Shown here: one piece after another, positions 1-7,027 of the stretch
Layout of the letters: each line of letters opens with the position of its first letter
Numbering within the stretch: the first letter of the stretch is position 1
Source: Bacteroidota bacterium
Lineage (GTDB): Bacteria > Bacteroidota > Bacteroidia > Bacteroidales > CG2-30-32-10
Assembly: GCA_013334735.1 (NCBI GenBank)
Contig: JAAXXA010000042.1
Location: 1 to 11,485 of the forward strand
Length of the DNA stretch: 11,485 nucleotides
Direction of reading: 5' to 3'
Notes under the pieces: generated by a model
What the model saw: only the letters and a program-made list of their open reading frames with translations
Database searches by the model: none
What the model was told of the DNA's origin: nothing
Position numbers and translations under genes: made by a program

Positions 1-436
1 GCTCCTTTATCCTGAGCGAAAGGTGCTTGCCATCTGCGGAGATGGAGGATTTATGATGAACTGTCAGGAACTCGAAACCGCAATTCGCTATAACATCCCT
101 GTGGTTGTCCTTATCCTCAACGACAATGGTTTTGGTTTTATTAAGTGGAAGCAGAAAAAGATGCATTTTGAAAACTTCGGGTTAGACTACGGAAACCCTG
201 ATTTTTCCCTCTTTGCCAAGAGTTTTGGGGCTTTTGGTTTCAGAATAAAAGAAAATGCCGGTAAATTTGCGGAAACATTGCGACAGAAAAATTATAATTC
301 AGAAATAATTTATATGCCGGACAAAGGTCTTTATGCAGTAAGCTACGATTCTTATTCTACAAAAGATGAAGCAAAACAGGCGCTCTTAAACATTGCTGCT
401 ACAGAAAATAAAGATGCGTGGATACTGAAATATTAA
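1..436 (+). CDS. Chimeric ORF: acetolactate synthase C-terminal region joined to a SPOR domain (5' partial)
   Basis: The reading frame is open from base 2, so the gene starts outside the window; the GTG at 23 is internal. The first ~80 codons match the TPP-binding C-terminal domain of acetolactate synthase-type enzymes: the GDGGFMMN motif, then LNDNGFG about 25 residues later (the Mg/TPP-binding GDG...N pair), IKWKQ, and DYGNPDF. Such enzymes join two pyruvates, or pyruvate and 2-ketobutyrate, into acetohydroxy acids. From about base 245-255 the protein instead reads like a Bacteroidota SPOR (peptidoglycan-binding) domain: ENAGKFAETLRQ, GLYAVSYDSYSTKDEA, and a terminal DAWILKY. The usual ~80-90 residue synthase tail is absent. 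GC drops from about 43% (1-240) to about 33% (241-436), which fits two origins. It could be a true fusion or a misassembly; a working synthase is unlikely from this end. Confidence 0.8.
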   Translation, partial: LLYPERKVLAICGDGGFMMNCQELETAIRYNIPVVVLILNDNGFGFIKWKQKKMHFENFGLDYGNPDFSLFAKSFGAFGFRIKENAGKFAETLRQKNYNSEIIYMPDKGLYAVSYDSYSTKDEAKQALLNIAATENKDAWILKY

Positions 437-482
437 TTAATACTGCAAACTGTTATAATTTGAATTTTATGTAACACCAAAC

Positions 483-550
483 AGTCATTAGTAGTCATTA
501 CTCGTCATTCATTTTACATACTAAAAATGACTTTATGACTATAAATGACT
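483..550. repeat. Three-block imperfect hairpin repeat (GTCATT / AATGAC)
   Basis: GTCATT occurs three times at 10-bp steps (484, 494, 504). The inverted form (A)ATGAC occurs three times at 9-bp steps (526, 535, 544). The blocks pair in order: AGTCATT 483-489 with AATGACT 544-550, TAGTCAT 492-498 with ATGACTA 535-541, and GTCATT 504-509 with AATGAC 526-531, leaving a 16-nt loop. It lies between the SPOR-ending ORF and trmB, 14 bp before the trmB start. It may be a short interspersed repeat or an RNA hairpin; no function is shown. Confidence 0.6.
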
Positions 551-564
551 TTTAATATATATTT

Positions 565-1236
565 ATGACAAAAAGGAAAATAGAACGATTTGCAGAGTTG
601 AACACTTTTGAAAATGTTTTTCACCCTAAACTTGAATATTATGTAGAAGGAGGTTTTCCATTTAAGGGATCGTGGGCAAAAGATTTTTTTAAAAACAATA
701 ACCCAATAGTTCTTGAACTTGGCTGTGGTAAAGGGGAATATACTACAGGGCTTGCAGAAAAATATCCCGAAAAAAATTTCATAGGTGTTGATTTAAAAGG
801 TGAAAGGATTTGGAAGGGAAGCAAAACAGCTATTGACAAAGGGATGAAGAATGTCGCTTTTATAAGAACTCAGATTGAAAGAATAGAATATTTTTTTGAA
901 AAAGATGAAGTCTCTGAAATATGGATCACCTTCCCCGACCCGCAATTAAATAAACCAAGAATAAAGAAACGGTTAACATCTCCTGCGTTTTTAGAACGTT
1001 ATAAGAAATTCATAAAGCCCGAAGGAATAATACATCTTAAAACTGATAATGCTATTTTTTTTGAATATTCTTTAAACATCATTCACGAAAATAATCATAC
1101 ACTTTTATTTACAACTCACGACCTTTATGGCTCAGAGCTTACAGATGATATACTGGGAATAAAAACTTTTTACGAACAAAAGTTTATGGAAAAAGGATTT
1201 AAAATCTGCTATCTGAAGTTTAAATTATCTACTTAA
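565..1236 (+). CDS. trmB: tRNA (guanine-N7-)-methyltransferase TrmB
   Basis: This cytoplasmic SAM-dependent enzyme methylates N7 of G46 in the tRNA variable loop. The 223-residue length is normal for the family. Visible motifs are VLELGCGKGEY (residues 49-59, SAM-binding motif I), GVDLKGERIWKG (74-85), WITFPDPQLNKPRIKKRL (120-137, the family's FPDP signature with its basic stretch), LKTDN (158-162) and a C-terminal TFYEQKF (201-207), equivalent to the T-x-Y/F-E-x-K/R-F motif. The start is the ATG at 565, just after the hairpin repeat at 483-550. The gene appears to be a single unit, convergent with the amidohydrolase gene 60 bp downstream. The family assignment is strong; activity is inferred from the motifs. 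Confidence 0.95.
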   Translation: MTKRKIERFAELNTFENVFHPKLEYYVEGGFPFKGSWAKDFFKNNNPIVLELGCGKGEYTTGLAEKYPEKNFIGVDLKGERIWKGSKTAIDKGMKNVAFIRTQIERIEYFFEKDEVSEIWITFPDPQLNKPRIKKRLTSPAFLERYKKFIKPEGIIHLKTDNAIFFEYSLNIIHENNHTLLFTTHDLYGSELTDDILGIKTFYEQKFMEKGFKICYLKFKLST

Positions 1237-1243
1237 AGAATGA

Positions 1244-1288
1244 GATGGAACGCTGATAACGCAGATAAGTATGATTAAATATGATTTT
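1244..1288. repeat. Short GATAA/GATTA-rich intergenic repeat
   Basis: Between the convergent trmB and amidohydrolase genes lie four degenerate 9-10 bp units: GCTGATAAC, GCAGATAAG, TATGATTAAA and TATGATTTTA, preceded by GATGGAAC. I recall similar 'GCTGATAACGCAGAT' stretches as common intergenic repeats in Bacteroidota-type genomes, but copy number cannot be judged from a single window. It overlaps no gene. Confidence 0.4.
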
Positions 1289-1296
1289 AAAAATCC

Positions 1297-2487
1297 TTAA
1301 GCTATTGCTTTTACTTCTGTATCCTTTATTAATTTCATATTTTCAACATCTACATTTTCTATCAACAAAATTCCGGGAGATTTTCCTTTTTCGATTGAGC
1401 CAAACTTGTGCGATATCTTTAGAAATTCAGCGCCGTTAAAAGTAGCCCATTTTAAAAGTTCAGTCAATGGAACAAAAGGAATACTGGCAGATATGGTTTT
1501 TAATTCTGCAAGTACAGAAAGTATTTTATTTGAAGCCAAACTGTCGGTGCCAATAGTAATTTTACATTTGTTGTTAAAAAACAATGCAAAATCAGGTAGT
1601 CTTTGTTCGATATAAAGGTTGGCATTCGGGCAAAAGCACCAGTATAGGTTTTTAAAATATGAAGTGGCAAATTCAATGTCGTTGTCAGTTGTAACAGTAT
1701 TGTGAACTAGCAGTAGATTGTTTTCATTTGGAATGTATTCAGCTATACCGGCAAGCGGGCGAAGTCCCGAATTATAAAAATCGGGATTGGTAACACCAAA
1801 ACGGGTAAGCATATCTTTTATGTTACCGTTTTTCGACATAAAAAATTTATTTTCTTCTTCGCTTTCCTGATGATGAATGCTTAAAATATTACCTGATTTT
1901 TCTGCAAATGTTTTTATTTTCAAAAACAGCTTTTTCGATAAGGAATACGGCGCATGTGGAGTAATTGAACAAGAATTATTTTTATTTTTTATTTCATCAT
2001 ATAATTTCAGAGCTTTTTCAAAAATAATATCAGCTTTTTCAGGATTGGAAGAAAAGGTTTCGATAAAAGAGTGATAATATATATTGCCTTTGTTTTTTAA
2101 AGGGAATGTGCTGTTATCATTACAAATATCGCCTACAGCAACAATACCGTTTTCTATCATTTCATTTTCCGCATCAGATAATGCCTGAGCCTTTTCTTCT
2201 TCATTAATTCCCTTGCGTTGCTGTTCGAGTTCTATAATAAATTTGTCTATACCGGTATGTTCGTGTATCTTTTCTTTAAGATAAGATAATTCCAAATGGC
2301 AATGTGTATTTATAAAGCCGGGGCAAATGAATCCATTAAGTGGCTTAACATCCGAAATATTATAATCCAAATTTGCAGGGTCTATAACATTTTCAGATAT
2401 CACACCATTATCATCAACTATTACAATCCCGTTTTTTACAGAAGGTTGAGATATAGGGAAAATATAATCGGCAGTTAGTTTTTGCAC
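1297..2487 (-). CDS. Amidohydrolase-superfamily deaminase (cytosine/aminofutalosine deaminase-like)
   Basis: This is a metal-dependent hydrolase with a TIM-barrel fold, 396 residues, of the deaminase/chlorohydrolase group. Visible metal and catalytic signature: PGFINTHCHLELS (H62 and H64, the HxH pair), TPHAPYS (H178), SIHHQES (H205/H206 and the following E), LLVHNT (H262) and IGTDSLASN (D315). The C-terminal FGSIEKGKSPGILLI is the returning small beta-sandwich domain seen in this superfamily. The start is GTG at 2487: the frame has a TAA four codons upstream and no ATG in between. It stands alone, divergent from murB. The substrate is not certain; the CHLELS form resembles Bacteroidota proteins often annotated as aminodeoxyfutalosine deaminase (menaquinone route), but guanine, methylthioadenosine or other aminopurine deaminases cannot be excluded. 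Confidence 0.85.
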   Translation of the reverse strand: MQKLTADYIFPISQPSVKNGIVIVDDNGVISENVIDPANLDYNISDVKPLNGFICPGFINTHCHLELSYLKEKIHEHTGIDKFIIELEQQRKGINEEEKAQALSDAENEMIENGIVAVGDICNDNSTFPLKNKGNIYYHSFIETFSSNPEKADIIFEKALKLYDEIKNKNNSCSITPHAPYSLSKKLFLKIKTFAEKSGNILSIHHQESEEENKFFMSKNGNIKDMLTRFGVTNPDFYNSGLRPLAGIAEYIPNENNLLLVHNTVTTDNDIEFATSYFKNLYWCFCPNANLYIEQRLPDFALFFNNKCKITIGTDSLASNKILSVLAELKTISASIPFVPLTELLKWATFNGAEFLKISHKFGSIEKGKSPGILLIENVDVENMKLIKDTEVKAIA

Positions 2488-2507
2488 TTTTTTAGCATTT
2501 TATTAAG

Positions 2508-2515
2508 CAAAAATA
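2508..2515 (-). promoter_or_regulatory. Putative Bacteroidota -7 box for the amidohydrolase gene
   Basis: On the minus strand the box reads TATTTTTG, a full match to TAnnTTTG, ending 20 bp before the GTG start at 2487. No well-spaced -33 TTG is evident, so the support is the -7 match and its position only. Confidence 0.35.
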
Positions 2516-2549
2516 TTATTTCTTTTTAACAAAACTTAAAAAACTCATA

Positions 2550-2574
2550 AAGATATGCTATAAAGCATCATCTT
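2550..2574. other. Inverted repeat in the divergent amidohydrolase/murB intergenic region
   Basis: AAGAT-ATGCT-ATAA-AGCAT-C-ATCTT forms a 10-bp stem with a single bulged C and a 4-nt loop. Both flanking genes are transcribed away from it, so it is not a terminator of either. It lies 34 bp upstream of the minus-strand -7 box. It could be an operator or a chance hairpin. Confidence 0.4.
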
Positions 2575-2704
2575 TTCAGTTAAATAAAGAGCTTGCAAAT
2601 TGCGACCTTGAAGATTTTTTTATTTTTGAAAAAAATACGACATGATAAAAAGAGTACAGCAGGGGTACGCAAAAAAAAATAAAAAGATAATCATTCAAAA
2701 CTAT

Positions 2705-2712
2705 TAATTTTG
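2705..2712 (+). promoter_or_regulatory. Putative Bacteroidota -7 box for murB
   Basis: TAATTTTG is an exact match to TAnnTTTG. It ends 16 bp before the murB ATG, which would give a leader of only about 10 nt and no room for a strong Shine-Dalgarno site. A -33 TTG at standard spacing is not visible because the upstream stretch is A-rich. Confidence 0.45.
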
Positions 2713-2728
2713 CAAAAAATTATGTTTT

Positions 2729-3745
2729 ATGATCATTGTTGAAAATTTCTCATTAAAACCATTTAACACTTTCGGAATTGAAGCTGAAGCAAGATATTTC
2801 GCGGAAATGCAGTCTGTTTCGGATATTCAGATATTTCTTAACACTCAATATCACAAAAGAAAACCAAAATTAATTTTAGGAGGAGGAAGTAATATCTTAT
2901 TTACAAAAGATTTTGAAGGTGCTGTAATTAAAATAAACACCAAAGGAATATTAAAGATAAAAGAAACAACAGACAACGTTTTCCTCAATGTACAAGCCGG
3001 AGAAATATGGGATGATTTTGTCAATTATTGCCTTGAAAATAATTACGGTGGCTTGGAAAACCTTTCTCTTATTCCCGGAAATGTTGGCAGTTGCCCTATT
3101 CAGAATATAGGAGCTTACGGGGTGGAAGTAAAAGATTACATTGAATCTGTTGAATTGCTTGATATGCAAACATTGCAGATGAGCGAGCTTAATAACAAAG
3201 AATGTCGTTTCGGTTATCGCGACAGTATTTTTAAGCAAGAACTAAAAGGCAAAGTAATAATACTTTCAGTAACTTTTAAGTTAACCAAAAACCACACACT
3301 GCATCTGGAATATGGAGCAATATTGGAAGAACTCAAAAAAAACGAAATAAAAATTCCAACTATTCAAACCGTTGCACAAGCCGTATGCAATATCAGACGA
3401 TGCAAATTACCCGATCCTAAAGAAATAGGCAATGCAGGCAGTACTTTTAAAAACCCTTCGGTTAACGAAAATATTTTTACAAAATTAAAATCAAAATTTC
3501 CTAATATTAGTTCATATTCCCAGCCTGATGGTACTTTTAAACTGCCCGCCGGATGGCTTATTGAGCAATGCGAATTTAAAGGTTACCGCGAAGGTGATGC
3601 AGGTGTACATAAAAATCAGGCATTGGTGTTGGTTAATTACGACAATGCTACAGGTGAGGATATTCTAAACCTTGCAAATAAAATTCAAAAATCGGTTGCG
3701 GTAAAATTCGGAATAAATCTGGAATTGGAAGTAAATGTTGTTTGA
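2729..3745 (+). CDS. murB: UDP-N-acetylenolpyruvoylglucosamine reductase MurB
   Basis: This cytoplasmic FAD/NADPH enzyme reduces UDP-GlcNAc-enolpyruvate to UDP-MurNAc, the second committed step of peptidoglycan precursor synthesis. At 338 residues it fits the E. coli-like type I MurB. In order: SLKPFNTFG near the N terminus (8-16), the FAD-binding LGGGSNILF (50-58), IPGNVGSCPIQNIGAYGVEV (115-134), FGYRDSIFK (161-169, conserved Arg164), IGNAGSTFKNP (233-243, Ser238 as the proton donor position), PAGWLIEQCEFKG (273-285) and the terminal LELEV (Glu334). All expected catalytic positions are present. The ATG at 2729 is used; the ATG at 2722 is in another frame and stops within a few codons. The gene stands alone, and its stop lies 5 bp from the stop of convergent gldB. 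Confidence 0.96.
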   Translation: MIIVENFSLKPFNTFGIEAEARYFAEMQSVSDIQIFLNTQYHKRKPKLILGGGSNILFTKDFEGAVIKINTKGILKIKETTDNVFLNVQAGEIWDDFVNYCLENNYGGLENLSLIPGNVGSCPIQNIGAYGVEVKDYIESVELLDMQTLQMSELNNKECRFGYRDSIFKQELKGKVIILSVTFKLTKNHTLHLEYGAILEELKKNEIKIPTIQTVAQAVCNIRRCKLPDPKEIGNAGSTFKNPSVNENIFTKLKSKFPNISSYSQPDGTFKLPAGWLIEQCEFKGYREGDAGVHKNQALVLVNYDNATGEDILNLANKIQKSVAVKFGINLELEVNVV

Positions 3746-3750
3746 GTTAT

Positions 3751-4773
3751 TTAAGTATTTTTTTGAGGTTTATATTTTGATTTCATCAGAATATCCTGCC
3801 CATCCTGATTTATAAAAAGTTCTTTCACTGTAATTTTTTTGTTGTTTTCCATATAAGAACGCACAATTTGCCATCCAATCCAGTTGCCGATGCGGGAAGG
3901 AGATTGTTTTGAAAAAAGCGAAGTAAAAGGACCGTCGTTACACATTTTTATTATAATGTTATTGTCTGTTGTATATAATATTTTCTTTTCAATAATATAC
4001 GACCATACATTGGATTCATTTTTATTACACCATTCCATTTGTGAAGGAGAGTATTTTATTTTTATTGAATCAGGTGTATCGGGTAACATAGCATCTAAAA
4101 AATAAAGTATCTTGCCTTCATAAACAATATGATCAATAAATTTTTTACTTTCCATGGTGTTATCAATCATTGTTAATGCAATTTCTTTCATGCAGTCGGG
4201 GAGAATAAAATCTTTTCTAAAATATTGCTGACGATACACAGGCTGTCCGAGCATTTTATACTTGTTGTATTTACTTCCAAAATACATATCCAAAGCAACA
4301 ATAAGAACGCTATCGGCATATTTTACCGGAGAATTATAATCAAGACCCGAAATATATGTAAATACTTCTGGAATTTTTTTATCGGGGAAATAAAACTTAA
4401 AGTATCTGAAAGCATGCGACAATTGGGTTTCCAAATCTTTTACATCCGGATAAATTTTTCTACAATCATCGTATAAACTCATGATAAGAGGATCTGTCAA
4501 ATAAGCTCTTATCTGGATAATACTGGCTGTATCGTCAAGATTATCATTAAGAAAAAAACTAAATTCGGGACGTAATTTTTTAAGTTCCTGTTTAAGATTT
4601 TTTATTCCTACACCAAACAAAGCATTTTCATATCGGTGAATTTTTATATTTAAAGTATCTTCTTTAGGAAGTTCTGCCTTTATAACGTGTGATTTATTTT
4701 CGTTACATTGTTTACATGAAAAAGATATGATTAAGAACAAAAAAAACATGATAAAATAACTTACTTTTTTCAT
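3751..4773 (-). CDS. gldB: Gliding-motility lipoprotein GldB
   Basis: The 340-residue protein is a predicted lipoprotein: MKK, a hydrophobic stretch (residues 5-17), then SFSC with C20 as the likely lipidated cysteine in a relaxed Bacteroidota lipobox. The body matches the GldB family: YFPDKKIPEVFTYISGLDY (128-146), ALDMYFG (160-166), EGKILYFLDAMLPD (219-232) and the highly conserved GPFTSLFSKQSPSRIGNWIG (281-300) followed by WQIVRSYMEN. In Flavobacterium, GldB is required for gliding and is tied to T9SS function; many non-gliding Bacteroidota also keep it, so motility of this organism is not proved. It is convergent with murB and divergent from the outer-membrane protein genes. Confidence 0.9.
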   Translation of the reverse strand: MKKVSYFIMFFLFLIISFSCKQCNENKSHVIKAELPKEDTLNIKIHRYENALFGVGIKNLKQELKKLRPEFSFFLNDNLDDTASIIQIRAYLTDPLIMSLYDDCRKIYPDVKDLETQLSHAFRYFKFYFPDKKIPEVFTYISGLDYNSPVKYADSVLIVALDMYFGSKYNKYKMLGQPVYRQQYFRKDFILPDCMKEIALTMIDNTMESKKFIDHIVYEGKILYFLDAMLPDTPDSIKIKYSPSQMEWCNKNESNVWSYIIEKKILYTTDNNIIIKMCNDGPFTSLFSKQSPSRIGNWIGWQIVRSYMENNKKITVKELFINQDGQDILMKSKYKPQKNT

Positions 4774-4821
4774 AGGTCAATATTTTTTATTATTATTGCA
4801 GTATAAATTTTTAATTTGAAT

Positions 4822-4829
4822 CAAAACTA
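4822..4829 (-). promoter_or_regulatory. Putative -7 box for gldB
   Basis: On the minus strand TAGTTTTG matches TAnnTTTG, about 48 bp before the gldB ATG. It overlaps the start codon of the divergent gene at 4829 and half of the dyad TTTGAATCAAA (4815-4825). No convincing -33 element is seen. Confidence 0.3.
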
Positions 4830-5887
4830 TGAAAAAAATTACAAATTTTTTACTATTATTTTTCTTTACAGGAATAATTTCTGTAGTTGCACAAAAAAAT
4901 ATGGTGCAGTTCCTTACAGCCGGCAAGGAAGATGCGGGTAAGTTGATAAATGGCTATATAAGTCCATTTTTGAATACTTTTGGTAATAACCTTAATAACG
5001 GCTGGTATAATTCGGCTCAACCGCTAAAGCTGGGAAGATTCTGTTTTACATTAGGAGCAACAGCCTCGTTTGTACCGTCTGCCGATAGAAATTTCACAAT
5101 TAATCCTTCTGATTATTCTACTATCAGTACACTAAACAATCAACCGGTGTCAACACCAACTATGTTTGGCGCAAACAAATCGGGAGGAACTGTTAACGTG
5201 GGATACAATACATCTGCCGGCAGTCTAAGCACTCCTTTGGATTTACCCAAAGGTACAGGCATAGGAATCTCCCCCTTACCCATAGCACAGTTGAGTATTG
5301 GACTAGTAAAAGGGACAGAAGTAATGGGGCGATTTTTTCCAAAATTAAATATAAGTGGCAAAAAAATCGGCTTTTGGGGAGTTGGAATTAAACATAGTAT
5401 AAAACAATGGATTCCCGTTATTAATAAAGCTCCTTTCGATCTTTCATTTATTGGCGCATATACTAATGCAAGTATCGATCTGACAAACGGTCCGTTTTTA
5501 AACCCTCAGAGCGGTATCGCTGATAGCACAAATGCGGATTTCTCCAATCAGGCAATCGGTTTTAAATCCAATGCATGGAATGCTAACATAATTATTTCAA
5601 AAACATTTACTGTTTTAACTGTTTATGGAGGATTTCGCTTATCTCATTCAAAAACAAATCTGGATTTTACCGGAAATTACCCTATAACAGTTTATAACAA
5701 TTCGGGGATAAAAAAAATAGCTAATCTTGTTGATCCTATTAGTCTTGAAGGTAAAACAACTCAATTTGGTATAAATGCCGGTTTCCGAATCAAATTTGCT
5801 TTCATGGCAATTTGCGCCGACGGAACATGGGTACCAAATGGTTATTCCTCTGCTACATTAGGCTTGGCTATTGGCTTTTTTAATTAA
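4829..5887 (+). CDS. Outer-membrane beta-barrel protein, DUF6588-like
   Basis: The 352-residue protein starts with a clear Sec signal peptide (MKKITNFLLLFFFTGIISVV, cleavage near AQ at 21-22). The mature start, AGKEDAGKLINGYISPFLNT (31-50), followed by NNGWYNSAQPLKLGRFCF, resembles the Bacteroidota DUF6588 family, which I recall as starting with a DA-x-KL-x-x-Y-x-x-P block and a GWYN motif. The rest alternates polar and hydrophobic/aromatic residues, as in transmembrane beta strands, with glycine-rich turns, and ends LGLAIGFFN. No enzyme motif is seen. Only 15 bp separate it from the next gene, so the two are probably co-transcribed. The function is unknown; the family name is from memory and less certain than the barrel prediction. 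Confidence 0.75.
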   Translation: MKKITNFLLLFFFTGIISVVAQKNMVQFLTAGKEDAGKLINGYISPFLNTFGNNLNNGWYNSAQPLKLGRFCFTLGATASFVPSADRNFTINPSDYSTISTLNNQPVSTPTMFGANKSGGTVNVGYNTSAGSLSTPLDLPKGTGIGISPLPIAQLSIGLVKGTEVMGRFFPKLNISGKKIGFWGVGIKHSIKQWIPVINKAPFDLSFIGAYTNASIDLTNGPFLNPQSGIADSTNADFSNQAIGFKSNAWNANIIISKTFTVLTVYGGFRLSHSKTNLDFTGNYPITVYNNSGIKKIANLVDPISLEGKTTQFGINAGFRIKFAFMAICADGTWVPNGYSSATLGLAIGFFN

Positions 5888-5902
5888 TATAAATTTAAAA
5901 TT

Positions 5903-6667
5903 ATGAAAAAATTAGTAATTATATCAATAGCAATGCTGTTTATAGGCAAATTCTCATTTGCGCAGGAAGGCGGAAACAGTTTAAAAAATTTCAGGTTTGG
6001 GATGTATGGGCAGCCATCAATTGCATGGTATAAATCAGATAAAACTCCCCAAATGGTATCTGATGGTTCCGCTTTAAAATTTTCGTACGGATTAGCTACT
6101 GAATTCACGTTAAATAAAGTTGCCAGTTTTTCCACAGGCGTTGAAGCATCTTATTTAGGCGGGAAACTTAAAATTGTTGATGATAGCGTATTCTATTATT
6201 ACAATACCGGTAACAAAGACACATTTATGCTGCAAACAAGAAATTACAGAGTTTCTTACGTTACAATTCCCATTACATTAAAGCTAAAAACTCCCGAAAT
6301 AGGAGCATTTACATATTTCGGACAATTTGGGATTAATTTATCAATTAAAACAAAAGCCAAATCAATTTCTGATGACGGTTATACAATAAAAAATAAAATA
6401 TATTCTGAAGCCGAACCTCGAAAAGATGTTGATATTACTAAAGATATGGCGCTTTTTAATTTAGGTCTTAACATAGGCGCCGGATTTGAATATAATCTTA
6501 TAGGTACTACATCTGCTGTTGTAAGTGTTAATTATCATAAAGGTTTCACAAATGCGCTTAAAGCAACGTCTAAAGAATTACATTTAAAATCAGGGAATAG
6601 CTATAATGCCTACACTCAAAATGCTAAGTCAGATTATGTTTCTTTAACTTTAGGAATTTTATTCTAA
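5903..6667 (+). CDS. Small outer-membrane beta-barrel protein (PorT/OmpW-like porin family)
   Basis: The 254-residue protein has a signal peptide (MKKLVIISIAMLFIGKFSFA, cleavage before QEGG). The mature part fits the Bacteroidota 'outer membrane beta-barrel' family: an early FRFGMYGQPSIAWY strand, LATEFTLNK, YVTIPITLKLKT, FTYFGQFGINL, LNIGAGFEYNL and a terminal VSLTLGILF ending in the Phe typical of barrels recognised by the BAM complex. It most resembles PorT-like barrels, of which PorT itself is a T9SS component, but I see nothing that makes this PorT proper. It follows the preceding barrel gene by 15 bp. The role is unknown. Confidence 0.8.
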   Translation: MKKLVIISIAMLFIGKFSFAQEGGNSLKNFRFGMYGQPSIAWYKSDKTPQMVSDGSALKFSYGLATEFTLNKVASFSTGVEASYLGGKLKIVDDSVFYYYNTGNKDTFMLQTRNYRVSYVTIPITLKLKTPEIGAFTYFGQFGINLSIKTKAKSISDDGYTIKNKIYSEAEPRKDVDITKDMALFNLGLNIGAGFEYNLIGTTSAVVSVNYHKGFTNALKATSKELHLKSGNSYNAYTQNAKSDYVSLTLGILF

Positions 6668-6882
6668 AAATATTATTTTCATTAATAATCCCGATTCATA
6701 TATTGAAACAGGATTTTTTATTTCCGCCCCTGTTGATATTATCACCAACAATGACTTTGGAAAATATTTTACTTTATCACAACAATTTTATCCATTCCAA
6801 TTATATTGTTACATGCAATAGCTTTATAGAAATAAATTCCCTGACTTAGAGATTCTGCATTTATAGAGAAAGAGTTTTTATA

Positions 6883-6938
6883 CCGAGTTGCTTTCACACA
6901 TGCAATTTAATTCTCAAATTTCAATGAAAGCAGTTCGG
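6883..6938. repeat. Inverted repeat adjoining the MITE-like element
   Basis: CCGAGTTGCTTTCA (6883-6896) and TGAAAGCAGTTCGG (6925-6938) are inverted copies matching at 12 of 14 positions, with TGCTTTCA/TGAAAGCA exact. Its right end shares GTTCGG (6933-6938) with the left end of the 6933-7027 element, so the two look like parts of one composite insertion. Confidence 0.5.
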
Positions 6939-7027
6939 CATAATACCAAGTAAGCATTCTTAACCTTCGCCATGGCGGAGCGAATAAATATTATATCTAT
7001 GAATGCAACTTGGTATTACGTCCGAAC
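6933..7027. mobile_element. MITE-like element with ~27-bp terminal inverted repeats
   Basis: The left end (6933-6959) starts GTTCGG and contains TAATACCAAGT, then AAGCATTC. The right end (7001-7027) read in reverse also starts GTTCGG and contains TAATACCAAGT, then TGCATTC. The ends are thus near-identical inverted repeats with two small indels. The 41-bp centre contains the perfect palindrome CGCCATGGCG (6968-6977). There is no ORF, so it would be non-autonomous. It splits the T9SS sorting-domain remnant. A clean target-site duplication is not visible. Confidence 0.6.

Noticed and set aside
1..22. Treating the GTG at 23 as the true start of the first gene
   Set aside because: The frame is open to the window edge and the upstream codons (LLYPERK) continue the synthase homology, so the start lies outside.
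2722..2742. ATG at 2722 as the murB start
   Set aside because: It is in a different frame and reaches a stop after six codons; the ATG at 2729 begins the conserved MurB N terminus.
6707..6734. AACAGG ... CCTGTT stem after the barrel-protein gene as a terminator
   Set aside because: The 6-bp stem has a 16-nt loop and is not followed by a T-run; too weak to call.
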